Source of the DNA: Paractinoplanes atraurantiacus
GTDB taxonomy: Bacteria > Actinomycetota > Actinomycetes > Mycobacteriales > Micromonosporaceae
Reading direction: 5' to 3'
Length of the DNA stretch: 64,000 nucleotides
Assembly: GCF_900215205.1 (NCBI RefSeq)
Contig: NZ_OBDY01000029.1
Coordinates: 62,001-126,000 of the forward strand
How positions within the stretch are numbered: position 1 is the stretch's first letter; each line of letters begins with the position of its first letter. The position numbers were made by a program, and so were the translations under genes. Below the pieces are notes generated by a model. It made no database searches. It was not told where the DNA came from and saw nothing but the letters and a program-made list of their open reading frames with translations. This document shows, piece by piece, positions 39,647 to 48,622 of the stretch.

Positions 39647-40902
39647 CAGATCACCTCGACCGTGTCACCGGACAGCCGCCGGCGGGTGTCGAGCAGGCAC
39701 GCGGCCTCGCGGCCGATCATGTCGTAGTCGAACTCGTCGTGGTCGGCCAGCAGCACCACCGCGTCGGCGGAGCGCACCTCCTCGGCGTCGGCCGTGACCA
39801 TGGTGAGGTCGTCGGCGCCGTGCACGGCCTCGACCACGTGCGGGTCGGCCACCCGGACCTCCGCGCCCATCTGGCGCAGCAGCTGCACCACGCGGACCGC
39901 GGGCGACTCCCGGGCGTCGCCGGTGTTCTTCTTGTAGGCCAGGCCCAGCAATAGGATCCGGCTGCCGGAGACCGAGCGCTGGCGGCGGTTGAGCGCCTCC
40001 ATGAGCCGGCGCACGACGTAGTCGGGCATGTGGTTGTTGATGTCGTTGGCCAGGTCGACGAAGCGGAAGCTCTGGCCCAGGGCCCGCTGCACCCGCCACG
40101 ACAGGTAGGACGGGTCGATCGGCAGGCAGTGGCCGCCGACGCCGGGCCCGGGCGTGAACCGCATGAAGCCGAACGGCTTGGTGCTGGCCGCGTCGATCGC
40201 CTGCCACACGTCGATGCCGAGGTCGTGCGAGATCATCGCGATCTCGTTGACCAGCGCGATGTTCACGTGGCGGAACGTGTTCTCGATGAGCTTGGCCAGC
40301 TCGGCCTCGCGCATCGAGGTGACCGTCACGGTGGTCTCCACGACGCTGTCGTAGAACGCCTTGACCCGCTTGAGGGACTCCTCGTCGAGGCCGGAGACGA
40401 CCTTCGGCGTGTTGACCAGGCCCCAGGTCGGGTTGCCGGGGTCGATGCGCTCGGGGCTGAAGCCGAGGTGGAAGTCGGCGCCGGCGGTCAAGCCGGACTC
40501 CTTCTCCAGGATCGGCAGGACGACCTCCTCGGTCGTGCCCGGATAGGTCGTCGACTCCAGCACGACCAGCGCGCCCGGGCGCAGGTGGCCGCCGAGCATC
40601 TCGGAGCAGGCCTCGACGTACGACAGGTCGGGCGCGCCGTCGCGCAGCGGCGTCGGCACCGTGATGACCGCGATGTCGAAGCCGGCGCAGTCGGCCGGAT
40701 CGATGCTGGGCTTGTAGTTCCCGCCCGACAGGACGGCGCGCAGCCGCTCGGCCGGGATGTCCTCGACGTACGACTCCCCCTCGACGAGACGGCCGACGCG
40801 GACGGTGTCGACGTCGAAGCCGACGACCTCGTGACCGACCTCGGCCGCGCGGACGGCCAGCGGCAGCCCCACGTAACCCTGGCCGGCGATGACAACTCGC
40901 AT
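39646..40902 (-). CDS. wecC: UDP-N-acetyl-D-mannosamine dehydrogenase-type nucleotide sugar dehydrogenase
   Basis: A protein of 418 residues in the UDP-glucose/GDP-mannose dehydrogenase family. NAD site IAGQGYVGLPLAV at the N-terminus, YVEACSEMLGGHL, TTYPGTTEEVV, the catalytic GPGVGGHCLPIDPSYLSW with Cys259, and LGLAYKKNTGDARESPA for UDP binding. Because an epimerase gene follows at once, UDP-ManNAc is the best substrate guess; UDP-GlcNAc or UDP-Glc remain possible. GGGAAAG precedes the ATG. Confidence 0.9.
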   Translation of the reverse strand: MRVVIAGQGYVGLPLAVRAAEVGHEVVGFDVDTVRVGRLVEGESYVEDIPAERLRAVLSGGNYKPSIDPADCAGFDIAVITVPTPLRDGAPDLSYVEACSEMLGGHLRPGALVVLESTTYPGTTEEVVLPILEKESGLTAGADFHLGFSPERIDPGNPTWGLVNTPKVVSGLDEESLKRVKAFYDSVVETTVTVTSMREAELAKLIENTFRHVNIALVNEIAMISHDLGIDVWQAIDAASTKPFGFMRFTPGPGVGGHCLPIDPSYLSWRVQRALGQSFRFVDLANDINNHMPDYVVRRLMEALNRRQRSVSGSRILLLGLAYKKNTGDARESPAVRVVQLLRQMGAEVRVADPHVVEAVHGADDLTMVTADAEEVRSADAVVLLADHDEFDYDMIGREAACLLDTRRRLSGDTVEVI

Positions 40903-40915
40903 GGTGCTTTCCCCT

Positions 40916-41707
40916 TTAGTTGCGCTCGGCGGCCGGTGCGGGCCGGACGGTCCGCACCCACTCGCGGGCGACGAGCCCGACGAAGGCGACGTTGGTGGTC
41001 AGGTAGCGGCGCCCGAGCCGGCGCGGCTCCTGCAGTGCCCGGTAGAGCCATTCGCAGCCCACGCGCTGCCAGGCGGCCGGCGCGCGCTTGACCACGCCGG
41101 CCAGCACGTCGAAGGAGCCGCCGACGCCGTGCACGACCTTGGCGCCGGTGCGGGCGCCGTGTGTGGCGACGAAGACCTCCTTCTTGGGCGAGGTCATGCC
41201 GAGGAAGAGCAGGTCGGCGCCGCTGGCTTTGATGCCGTCGGCCACCGCCTCCGACTCCTCGGCGGCGTAGTAGCCGTCGCGGTAGCCGGCGATCTTCAAT
41301 TTCGGATGCTGCTTGCGGATCCGCTCGACCATGGTCTCGAGCACCTCGGGCTTGGCGCCGAGGAAGTAGACCGAGTGCCCGCGCAGCTCCGCCATGTACA
41401 TCAGGCGCTGGAACAGGTCGATGCCGGCGACCCGCTCGGGCAGCGGCTGCCGCAGCACCTTGCTGGCCCAGACCACGGACTGGCCGTCGGCGACGATGAG
41501 GCCGCAGCCGGTGACCGCGTCGCGCAGGTCGGCGTCGGCCCGCATCTTGACGATCTTGGCCGCGTTCACGACGCCGACCTCGAGCAGCTCGCCCTTGCCG
41601 ACCGAGTCGAGGCAGCGCTGCACGGTCTCCTCGAGGGTCAGCGCGTCGAGCGGCATGCCGAACATCTCGCGACGGCCCTCGGCGGTGGTGGAGGTCGTGG
41701 TGCTCAT
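40916..41707 (-). CDS. WecG/TagA/CpsF-family glycosyltransferase
   Basis: A 263-residue GT26 enzyme that in other bacteria adds ManNAc or ManNAcA to a lipid-linked GlcNAc. Recognisable motifs: VVNAAKIVKMRADADLRDAV, IVADGQSVVWASKVL with the catalytic Asp, RVAGIDLFQRLMYMAELRG, VYFLGAKPEVLE, GADLLFLGMTSPKKEVFV and VHGVGGSFDVLAGVVKRAP. The gene lies beside the ManNAcA-forming pair, which strongly supports a role in adding that sugar as the second residue. Overlaps the upstream gene by ATGA. Confidence 0.92.
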   Translation of the reverse strand: MSTTTSTTAEGRREMFGMPLDALTLEETVQRCLDSVGKGELLEVGVVNAAKIVKMRADADLRDAVTGCGLIVADGQSVVWASKVLRQPLPERVAGIDLFQRLMYMAELRGHSVYFLGAKPEVLETMVERIRKQHPKLKIAGYRDGYYAAEESEAVADGIKASGADLLFLGMTSPKKEVFVATHGARTGAKVVHGVGGSFDVLAGVVKRAPAAWQRVGCEWLYRALQEPRRLGRRYLTTNVAFVGLVAREWVRTVRPAPAAERN

Positions 41708-42888
41708 CGCGCGATCCCTTCCGCCGGGACCTCGACGGAGGCGAGCCAGGCGAAGTAGAGCCAGCCGAACTCGTACGGCCGGCACTCGCGGTCGAGCGAG
41801 AGCGGCTTGTAGACGCGGTCGATGACCGACAGCTTCAGGCCGGATCGGGCCCGGGTCGTCACCGTGTGGGCCGCGCGCACGATTTTGCGCGGGTCGCCGC
41901 GGAAGACCTTCCGGACGGTGAGGCCCTCGTCGTCGAGCAGCATGGGGTTTTCCGTGTCGCCGAGCTCGGCCGGGCCGAGCAGCCAGAGCAGGCCCTTGCG
42001 GATCGGCTCGTCGAAGTCGGTGATGCCGCCGGCCGCCTCGGCCAGGTCGAGCAGCGCCATCGGGCCCATCGCGTGCTGGTGGACGGTGTAGACCGGGTAG
42101 CCCTCGACGACGCCGCCGGTGCGGGCGTCGTAGTGCCACCACCACTGGCCGTCCGGGCCCTGGAGCCGGCAGATCTGCTCGGCCGTGGTGCGGGCCGCCT
42201 GCAAGGCCTCGGCGTCGCCGCCGTCGGCCGAGTGGTGCAGCCGGGCCAGCGCCTGGATCGGGTAGACCTGGTCGGCGAAGCAGGCGACGTGGTCGCGGTA
42301 GGGCTTGACGAGGCCGGGGCCGGTCGCGTGCGGGAACAGCGGGCTGCCGGGCCGGACGCTGTCGAGCAGCCGCCGGCGGGCCGCGGCCAGGTGATCCTCC
42401 ACATCGGCCTGCTTGCGGGCCGTGGCGAGCGCGGCGACGACCCAGGAGGCCTCCACCACGTACTCCGCGGCGGTGCGCCGGTCGAACGCCCGGAGCCGCT
42501 CCAGGGCCTCGGGAAGGCGCGGGTGCCCGATCTGGGCGGCCGCCCAGGCGACGAGCGCGATGTCGCCGAGGTTGCTGCTCGTCGCCTGCCGGTCGACGAG
42601 CAGCGCCACGAACTTCTCCAGGTCGTGGCCGCCGAGCAGGGCGGGCACCTGGTCGGCCGGGAGCCAGGCGACGCCGAGCGCCACGATCGCGGCGTAGCGC
42701 AGGCTCGTTCCGGACAAATGCGCACTCACCAAGCCATTTTCGGCCGTAAATACCCGGGTGAAGGCGAACTCGTCCGTTTCGGTGCGGTACATCGTGGGCA
42801 ACCCGCGCGACGCGAGCGCGAGAAGCCGATTGGTCAGGTCGATCGTCTCGCCGTCGAGGTGGACGTATCTCGCTGGTGCTGACGTCAT
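41704..42888 (-). CDS. Alpha/alpha-toroid-like protein of the polysaccharide locus, unknown function
   Basis: A 394-residue protein without signal peptide or membrane segment. It is almost entirely helical, and paired helices with Trp-rich loops (DGQWWWHYDARTGGVVEGYP, then HQHAMGPMALLDLAEAAGG) look like the alpha/alpha barrels of prenyltransferase-like or glycan lyase / hydrolase domains. A Phe/Trp-rich C-terminal segment (RPYEFGWLYFAWLAS) follows. Coupled by ATGA to the TagA-type gene, so it likely acts on the same polymer in the cytoplasm. No catalytic residues can be named. Confidence 0.65.
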   Translation of the reverse strand: MTSAPARYVHLDGETIDLTNRLLALASRGLPTMYRTETDEFAFTRVFTAENGLVSAHLSGTSLRYAAIVALGVAWLPADQVPALLGGHDLEKFVALLVDRQATSSNLGDIALVAWAAAQIGHPRLPEALERLRAFDRRTAAEYVVEASWVVAALATARKQADVEDHLAAARRRLLDSVRPGSPLFPHATGPGLVKPYRDHVACFADQVYPIQALARLHHSADGGDAEALQAARTTAEQICRLQGPDGQWWWHYDARTGGVVEGYPVYTVHQHAMGPMALLDLAEAAGGITDFDEPIRKGLLWLLGPAELGDTENPMLLDDEGLTVRKVFRGDPRKIVRAAHTVTTRARSGLKLSVIDRVYKPLSLDRECRPYEFGWLYFAWLASVEVPAEGIAR

Positions 42889-43151
42889 GGCGTCCTTCCG
42901 GAGGCAGGGCGACCGGCGGGCTGGATCAGGGTGCCCGCCAACGTTTTTTGCGTGGCCGACGCTGAGGCTACTGAGGACGATCCACCGGAAGGAAGGTATG
43001 ACGGGTTGCTGACTCGCCGTTACGGGCGATTCGCGCGGAGCCTTCCGTTTACTCCGACCGTACGGCAGACGCCTCTTTCAGAATGGTCAATGCGGATTCG
43101 ACGTTTCGGACCGCGCTATCACACCTTCGGCCGATGGCCGAGACAGCGAAA
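42889..43151. other. Intergenic region without visible gene
   Basis: 263 bases between the toroid-protein gene (reading left) and the terminator of the hydrolase gene. Composition is somewhat lower in GC than its neighbours. It must contain the promoter for the minus-strand 42888-40916-39646 operon. I saw no convincing -35/-10 pair or operator. Confidence 0.4.
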
Positions 43152-43177
43152 GAGGGCCCGCCGTACGGCGGGCCCTC
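43152..43177 (-). terminator. Perfect 26-bp palindromic terminator
   Basis: GAGGGCCCGCCG-TA-CGGCGGGCCCTC is a perfect inverted repeat. On the minus strand it starts 14 bases after the stop of the hydrolase gene at 43192 and is followed by TTTCGCTGT, giving a classic rho-independent layout. Confidence 0.85.
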
Positions 43178-43191
43178 ATCGTTCGCCGTGA

Positions 43192-46100
43192 CTACCGCCG
43201 GGCGACCGTCACTGTTGACGGCGCGGACACCCGGACGTTGCCGGACGAGTCGGTGACCAGGGCCTGCAGGGTCACCTTACGGCCGGCGTACTTGGCCGAG
43301 GCGGTCCACGAGAACCCGTACGGGGAAACCGATGTGGTCCCCGCCTTGGCCCCGTCGACCAGCAGCGTCACCGACCGCACTCCGAAGTCGTCGGTGGCCC
43401 GCACCAGCGGGTGCACGGTCTCGCCCACCTTGACCGCCGGCCGGGCGCCGGGGTCGACGATCGCGGCCGTCGGGCGGGTGTCGGCCACCCGCCCCACGCC
43501 GGTCGGCAGATGGCGAGGCTTGGGAGTACTCACCGTGCCGGCGTCGGTCAGAACGACACCACCGGTGATGCGGCTGTCCTTCACGAATCCGTCGGCTCCG
43601 TAGGTGAACTGCACGGGACCCGTGACGACCGTACTGCTTACATAGCCGTGATTGCGGATGCCGCTACGGACCGTGTTCTCCGGGGCGCCGTCCTTTCCGC
43701 GCGCTCCGTCGAAGAGGATGCCGCCCGTGACCACGCTGCCGGTGACGGTGAGTTCGCTCTCGACCGTGGCCGGGCCGGACCCCTGGATTACTCCGGTCTT
43801 GACGACACCCCAGCCGCCGGCCTTGACGACGCTGTCGCTGAGGCGCCCGGCCGCGCCGAAGTAGGCGATACCGGCCTCAGCCTCCACTTTGCCCGACGTG
43901 ACCGTGACGCCGGAGATGTCGACGAACATCTCATTGGTGTCGGTCGAGCCGAGCGACTGCCGGGACACCGTGATGACGTTGCCGCCGCCGTCGCGCAGGT
44001 ACGGCTGGTCGCCGGCCAGGGTGGTCAGCGACTGGTCGGGCTCGATGACCACCTTGTCCGCCCCGGCGCCCTTGATCTTCAGCGGCTTGGTGATGGTCAG
44101 GCCGTTCTTCGAGCCGGCCTGCACCGGGTTGGAGTTGTGGTTCACCGGGGTCGACGACTCCTGGTAGATGCCCTCACAGACAACGATCGTGTCCCACGGC
44201 GACGCGGAATCGACGGCCTTCTGCACCGAGGTGAACTGCGCGTTCGGGCACTGCTTGCGGTCGTCGTCGACGGTCCAGACGGTGCCGCTGTCCTTCAGCG
44301 CGACGGTGCCGGGCGAGTTGGCGTACGCGGCCAGGGTGGCGGCCGGAGTCGTACCACCGGAGTGGTAACGCCCGTAGCCGGCGCCGTTGGCCTTGGTCAC
44401 GCCGTCCGAGAGGATCTGCGCGCCGGACGCGCTCTCCTGGAAGCGCACGTCGGCTAGCTGGATCGAGCCCGACTTGGGCATGGCGCCGGTGCCGAAGCGC
44501 AGCTCCAGCGAGGCCAGCGAGCCGACGTCGACGCCCTGCCGGGCGAACTCGGTCAGCGGGACCCGGATCTGGTCGAGCACGATGTGCGTGTTCGGGGTGT
44601 TCGTGCCGGTCGACATGTGCAGCGCGTTGCCCCAGCGCGGGTCGCCGGCCGCGACGACGGCCTCGCGGCCGGTCGTGTCCTTCAGCGCGATGACGAAGTC
44701 CTGGGTGGTCGACGCCGGGTCGAAAGAGACGGGCTTCTCGTTGGGCCACACCGGGCTGGCCGCGGTGCCGTTCACCGCCGTGTCGCGGGTGTTGTCGCCG
44801 CGGTTGTCGGCGCCCGGGTTGCGGGTGTCGAAGAAGTTGACCGCGGCGTCGAGCGCGAGCGCCTCCAGGCCCTTCAGGTTCTTGGAGGCGGCCGGGATCT
44901 GCGCGGTCAGCTTCGCGGCCGAGCCCTGCTCCCAGGCCAGGGTGAGCTGGCGACCGTACGAGTGGTTGACCGGCGCGTTCTCGCGGGTGCCGTTCTGGCC
45001 GCCGAGCGCGGTCGCGGCCGGCAGCGGGCACTGCTTGGCCGCCGCGGGCAGGCCGGTCTTGCCGAGCTGGGCCGGCGCGAAGTCCTGCGGCTCCGGGTTG
45101 CACCAGTCGAATCCCTGCGGGGTCGCCGCCGGCTTGGTGGTCACTCCGGCCGCTTGGGCGTACGGGTCGGCGAAGCCCTGCCCGGCCAGCGAGCCGCCGA
45201 GCGCGTTCAGGGTGAGCGGATTCTCCACTTCGGGACGGATCAGGTCGACCCGGGCGCCGGCGCCGGCGAAGTAGGTCGTGTTGACCCGCTCCTCGCACGG
45301 GATGGCCGTTCCCGAGGTGCTCGTCGGGCAGGCGCTCGCGGGCACCTGAAGCTTGGACGAGGTGTTCGAGAGCTCGCCGGTCATGTACGGCTCGAACGCG
45401 CCCTCGCCGCCGATGTAGCGCCGGAAGAACGCGGCCATCGTGGCCAGGCCGAGCTTCTCCTGGTCGCCCATCCGCTGCGGGTCGCCCGAGATCTTCGTGT
45501 TCTTGGCCGGGTTCAGCGGGTCCGAGTTGTCGATCGCGTAGTTCAGGGCCGGGTCGGTGTAGGAGGCGGCGCCGCTGAGCCGCAGGTTGTTCGGGTGGAC
45601 GTTGTTGGTCGCGAACGGCGCCGAGTTGCCACAGGCGGCGTCGTTGTTGGCCTGCCCGTCGGCGCCGCCGTCGGCGTACCAGACCGAGTTGTACCAGTTG
45701 TGGATGGCGCCGAGCTGCTCCACCTGGATCCGCGGGAACGGGTCACCGGGGCTGACGTACTGGGAACGCTCGAACTCGCGCGCGCCCATCAGGTTGGAGA
45801 CGTCGCCGTCGCACATCGGCAGGATCGTCATGAACGGCATGCCGTACGGCGCCTTGCGCTCGTAGTCGGTCGGCGCCAGCGAGATGACGCCGTTGATCGG
45901 GTAGCGCGGCCCGTCCGTGCGGATGCGGTTGTAGTCGAGGAAGTTGGTGACCGCGTCGCCGCCGCGCGAGTGGCCCATCAGGCCGATGCGGGTCATGTCG
46001 AGGTGACCGGCCAGGGTCTTGCCGATGGTGGTGTGCTCGTCGACCGGCAGGCCCTTGGCCTTGGCGGCGGCGGTGATGGCGTCGAGCGTGGCCGACAGGA

Positions 46101-46620
46101 GCATGCGGCGGTTGTGCATGCCTTTGCCCTTGCTGTTGTCCTGCCGCATCATCAGCTGGTCCTGCGAGAGGGAGAACGTGGTGTAGCCCCAGGTCGCGAG
46201 GTTCTCGGCCAGGTAGGCGTAGCCGCTCTCGTTGTGCTTGTACTGCGCGCACGTCGCCGTGGCGGAGTCCTGACCGGAGTCGCAGGAGCCGTGGTTGCCG
46301 TGCACCAGCACGATCAGCGGCGACGGCTGGGTCCGCTTCTTCCAGTCGGGCATGTAGAGCTGGCCGCGGATCTCGACGTCCATCGGCGCCTGCGCCGTTC
46401 CGGTCGTGGGCGCCGCGCCGTCGGAGTTGGGCTCCTGAATGGCCGCCAGGCCGAACTTGGCCTCCTGGACGACCTGGTGACCGTACGGCCCGCGGGCCGT
46501 GGGATCGGGAAGGGAAGCGGGTTTGGGGCTGGTCGCCGCCGCGGCCGGAGCGGAGAGCCCGGCCAGCGAGACGACGACCGGCAGAGCGATCCCGAAAACG
46601 CGCCTAAGTGTTCCGTGCAC
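43192..46620 (-). CDS. Large secreted alpha/beta-hydrolase fused to a beta-helix and Ig-like domain
   Basis: A 1142-residue exported protein. Signal peptide at residues 1-29 (GIALPVVVSLAGLSAPAAAA). Residues about 80-420 are an alpha/beta-hydrolase: VLVHGNHGSC near 104, nucleophile GHSRGGD with Ser218, and conserved Cys pairs. A middle region (about 500-730) is beta-rich and unfamiliar. About 760-1040 looks like a right-handed beta-helix (FTSVQKAVDSASPWDTIVVC, ISGVTVTSGKVEAEAG, SVVTGGILFDG). The last ~95 residues are Ig-like (ATDDFGVRSVTLLVDGAKAG). GTG start with GGGGAG upstream. Inside the glycan locus it may cleave or modify the exported polymer. Confidence 0.82.
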   Translation of the reverse strand: MHGTLRRVFGIALPVVVSLAGLSAPAAAATSPKPASLPDPTARGPYGHQVVQEAKFGLAAIQEPNSDGAAPTTGTAQAPMDVEIRGQLYMPDWKKRTQPSPLIVLVHGNHGSCDSGQDSATATCAQYKHNESGYAYLAENLATWGYTTFSLSQDQLMMRQDNSKGKGMHNRRMLLSATLDAITAAAKAKGLPVDEHTTIGKTLAGHLDMTRIGLMGHSRGGDAVTNFLDYNRIRTDGPRYPINGVISLAPTDYERKAPYGMPFMTILPMCDGDVSNLMGAREFERSQYVSPGDPFPRIQVEQLGAIHNWYNSVWYADGGADGQANNDAACGNSAPFATNNVHPNNLRLSGAASYTDPALNYAIDNSDPLNPAKNTKISGDPQRMGDQEKLGLATMAAFFRRYIGGEGAFEPYMTGELSNTSSKLQVPASACPTSTSGTAIPCEERVNTTYFAGAGARVDLIRPEVENPLTLNALGGSLAGQGFADPYAQAAGVTTKPAATPQGFDWCNPEPQDFAPAQLGKTGLPAAAKQCPLPAATALGGQNGTRENAPVNHSYGRQLTLAWEQGSAAKLTAQIPAASKNLKGLEALALDAAVNFFDTRNPGADNRGDNTRDTAVNGTAASPVWPNEKPVSFDPASTTQDFVIALKDTTGREAVVAAGDPRWGNALHMSTGTNTPNTHIVLDQIRVPLTEFARQGVDVGSLASLELRFGTGAMPKSGSIQLADVRFQESASGAQILSDGVTKANGAGYGRYHSGGTTPAATLAAYANSPGTVALKDSGTVWTVDDDRKQCPNAQFTSVQKAVDSASPWDTIVVCEGIYQESSTPVNHNSNPVQAGSKNGLTITKPLKIKGAGADKVVIEPDQSLTTLAGDQPYLRDGGGNVITVSRQSLGSTDTNEMFVDISGVTVTSGKVEAEAGIAYFGAAGRLSDSVVKAGGWGVVKTGVIQGSGPATVESELTVTGSVVTGGILFDGARGKDGAPENTVRSGIRNHGYVSSTVVTGPVQFTYGADGFVKDSRITGGVVLTDAGTVSTPKPRHLPTGVGRVADTRPTAAIVDPGARPAVKVGETVHPLVRATDDFGVRSVTLLVDGAKAGTTSVSPYGFSWTASAKYAGRKVTLQALVTDSSGNVRVSAPSTVTVARR

Positions 46621-46697
46621 GCATTTCTCCCCAGAAAGGAGTGAAAGAAATTACGAGCGGAACGTTAAGAGTCAGACGTTTCTCAGCTGTTTCTTAT

Positions 46698-47591
46698 CTA
46701 ATTCAAAGGCGGGAAGGGCAGCGTGGCCGGGCGGACCAGCGCGGTGACGGCGCGCCGGCTTCTCTGGTGTCCCAGGGCAGCTCGGGACGCCTCACGGAGG
46801 AAGACCGCCGACCAGTAGAAGGCGGACGCGGGCGCGGAATGCCGCATTCGATAGAGCCTGACCCGGTTGACGGTCAGCAGGCTCCACAAGGCCGGCGACA
46901 CCCGCGACTCGCCTCCGATATGGACAACCTCGGCATCGGCCACCAACTCGGTCACGAAACCACGATCCCGGGCGCGCAGGGCGAATTCCGTCTCCTCGGA
47001 ATAGAGGAAGAACCGCTCCTCCCACGGCCCGCACGCCTCGAGGCAGGCGCGCGACATCAGCATCACGGCGCCGGTCGCCCAGTCGGCCGTGCCGTCGGTG
47101 AAGTACGCCTCGCGGTCGAGCACGGTCTCGCCCAGCGCCGGGAAACGGCCGGCCCGCTGGCCCAGCACGGCCTCGCCGAGAGCGCGGCCCACGGTCGGCT
47201 CGCGGCGCAGCGAGTACGCCACGTGCCCGTCCTCGCCGAGGATGCGCGGCACCGCGATGCCGACGCCCGGCTTCTCCAGTCGGGCCGCCAGCTCGGCCAC
47301 CGACCCCGGCTTCAGACGGACGTCGGGGTTGAGGATCAGGACGGCGTCGTACGGATCGGCGACGCGCAGCGCGGCGTTGAAGGCGGCCGCATATCCCGCG
47401 TTGCGGCCGGTCTGCTCGATGTGGCAGCCCGGCACGAGCTCGCGGGCGATGGCGACGCAGTCGTCGGCCGAGTTGTTGTCGGCGACGTAGAGACCCCAGT
47501 CGAGGCCGCTCAGGCCCTCGTCCAGGGAGCGCAGCAACCCCGGCAGCACCGCGGCGCTGTTGTAGGTGACTACTACTACCGCGACTCTCAT
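46698..47591 (-). CDS. GT2-family glycosyltransferase (rhamnosyltransferase-like)
   Basis: A 297-residue family 2 transferase. N-terminal VVVTYNSAAVLPGLLRSL, VADNNSADDCVAIA, the NAGYAAAFNAAL motif, the metal-binding LILNPDVRLKPGSV, and DWATGAVMLMSRACLE with ERFFLYSEETEFALRAR follow the WbbL/RfbN pattern. A dTDP-rhamnose donor is likely, given the rml genes, but is not shown. Its ATG overlaps the upstream GT2 stop (ATGA). Confidence 0.88.
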   Translation of the reverse strand: MRVAVVVVTYNSAAVLPGLLRSLDEGLSGLDWGLYVADNNSADDCVAIARELVPGCHIEQTGRNAGYAAAFNAALRVADPYDAVLILNPDVRLKPGSVAELAARLEKPGVGIAVPRILGEDGHVAYSLRREPTVGRALGEAVLGQRAGRFPALGETVLDREAYFTDGTADWATGAVMLMSRACLEACGPWEERFFLYSEETEFALRARDRGFVTELVADAEVVHIGGESRVSPALWSLLTVNRVRLYRMRHSAPASAFYWSAVFLREASRAALGHQRSRRAVTALVRPATLPFPPLN

Positions 47592-48430
47592 GCTGTCCTG
47601 CTGCTTTCGTCTCGGAGCCAGGTCGTGAAGTCGCCGGCGCGCACGGCACGCTTGGCGCGGCGCCGGGTGACGAGGGTGACGGCCAGGAAGACGGCCAGCT
47701 TGGGGGCGGCCAGGGGATTCGCCCGGACGATCCCGATCAGATCGGCTTTGGTGGTACGGGCCTCGTCCACCGCGTCGGGCAGGGCCTGCTGGAGCTGCGT
47801 GGTCGCGGTGACCGACCGGACCCGCCGGCGGATCAGGTCGCCCAGGGTGCGCGGCGGATGCACGATGACCCGCGAACCGGGCACGATCCGGCGCTCGGCC
47901 GCGGTGAACGCGACCGAGGCGGCCAGGTCGTCGCCCATCACGTCGGGCACCGCCCGCAGCCGCTCGCGGGCCTCGCCGGTCACTGCGATGACGCCGCGGC
48001 CGAACAGGCCCTCGCGCACCACCGGCAGTTGCTGCCAGACGTCGTAATACCACCGGACGGGCCACGACGACCGGTCCGTCGGGACGACCCGCTCGGGCGC
48101 GGCCGCGAGCACGCCCGGCTCGCGCAGGGCCTCGGCCAGCCGCCGGATGTCGCCGGCGGTCATCTCCACGTCGGCGTCGAGGTAGACCACCTCACTGCCG
48201 GTGGCCCGGTCGTCACCGGCCCGCATCGCCGCGTACTTGCCCGCTTGCGGAACGTCGACCACCTCGACGGGCGGGCCGAAGCCGGCGGCCACCGCCGCGG
48301 TGTCGTCGGTGCACCCGTTGGGCACCACCACGACCTGCAACTCGCCCGGCCGCGCGCCGGACACGAGCGACCGCAACAGCCGGCCGATGACGGGCGCCTC
48401 GTTGTGCGCCGGGACAACCACGCTGATCAC
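47588..48430 (-). CDS. GT2-family glycosyltransferase
   Basis: A 280-residue GT-A enzyme: VVVPAHNEAPVIGRLLRSL, VVVPNGCTDDTAAVA, the DXD region YLDADVEMTAGDIRRL and GDDLAASVAFTAAERRIV. C-terminal hydrophobic and basic segment (LAVFLAVTLVTRRRAKRAVR) may touch the membrane. Start: GTG at 48430; the frame is open upstream. Coupled with the next GT2 gene. Acceptor and donor unknown. Confidence 0.85.
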   Translation of the reverse strand: MISVVVPAHNEAPVIGRLLRSLVSGARPGELQVVVVPNGCTDDTAAVAAGFGPPVEVVDVPQAGKYAAMRAGDDRATGSEVVYLDADVEMTAGDIRRLAEALREPGVLAAAPERVVPTDRSSWPVRWYYDVWQQLPVVREGLFGRGVIAVTGEARERLRAVPDVMGDDLAASVAFTAAERRIVPGSRVIVHPPRTLGDLIRRRVRSVTATTQLQQALPDAVDEARTTKADLIGIVRANPLAAPKLAVFLAVTLVTRRRAKRAVRAGDFTTWLRDESSRTA

Positions 48431-48622
48431 GCTGGCAGTATTCCGGTGGCCGCCGATCGACACCACCCTCTGTCGGATCCCCGCGCAAGGACACGCCGGA
48501 CGGTCACCGTGGACGGACCGTCGGATATTCAGCCTCGACCGGACGGCCGACTGCCGCGGACCCGGGGTTATGCGAAAGGGTGGTGGAGCAATCCAGAAAC
48601 ACCAGGAAAGGCAGGGCAATAC
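48431..48622. other. Divergent promoter region of two polysaccharide operons
   Basis: 192 bases between the minus-strand GT2 operon and the plus-strand MFS operon. No coding frame is convincing. A ribosome site for the MFS gene, AGGAAAGGCAGGGC, lies just before the GTG at 48623. I saw no clear operator. Confidence 0.4.

Noticed and set aside
38207..39727. Long plus-strand frame starting with the kinase fragment
   Set aside because: After the kinase segment it runs antisense through the epimerase gene. Only the first part is a remnant of real coding.
44584..46644. A 686-codon open frame on the plus strand opposite the hydrolase gene
   Set aside because: Its translation is Val/Arg/Gly/Asp-rich shadow sequence with no motif; the minus-strand gene has a signal peptide, ribosome site and recognisable domains.
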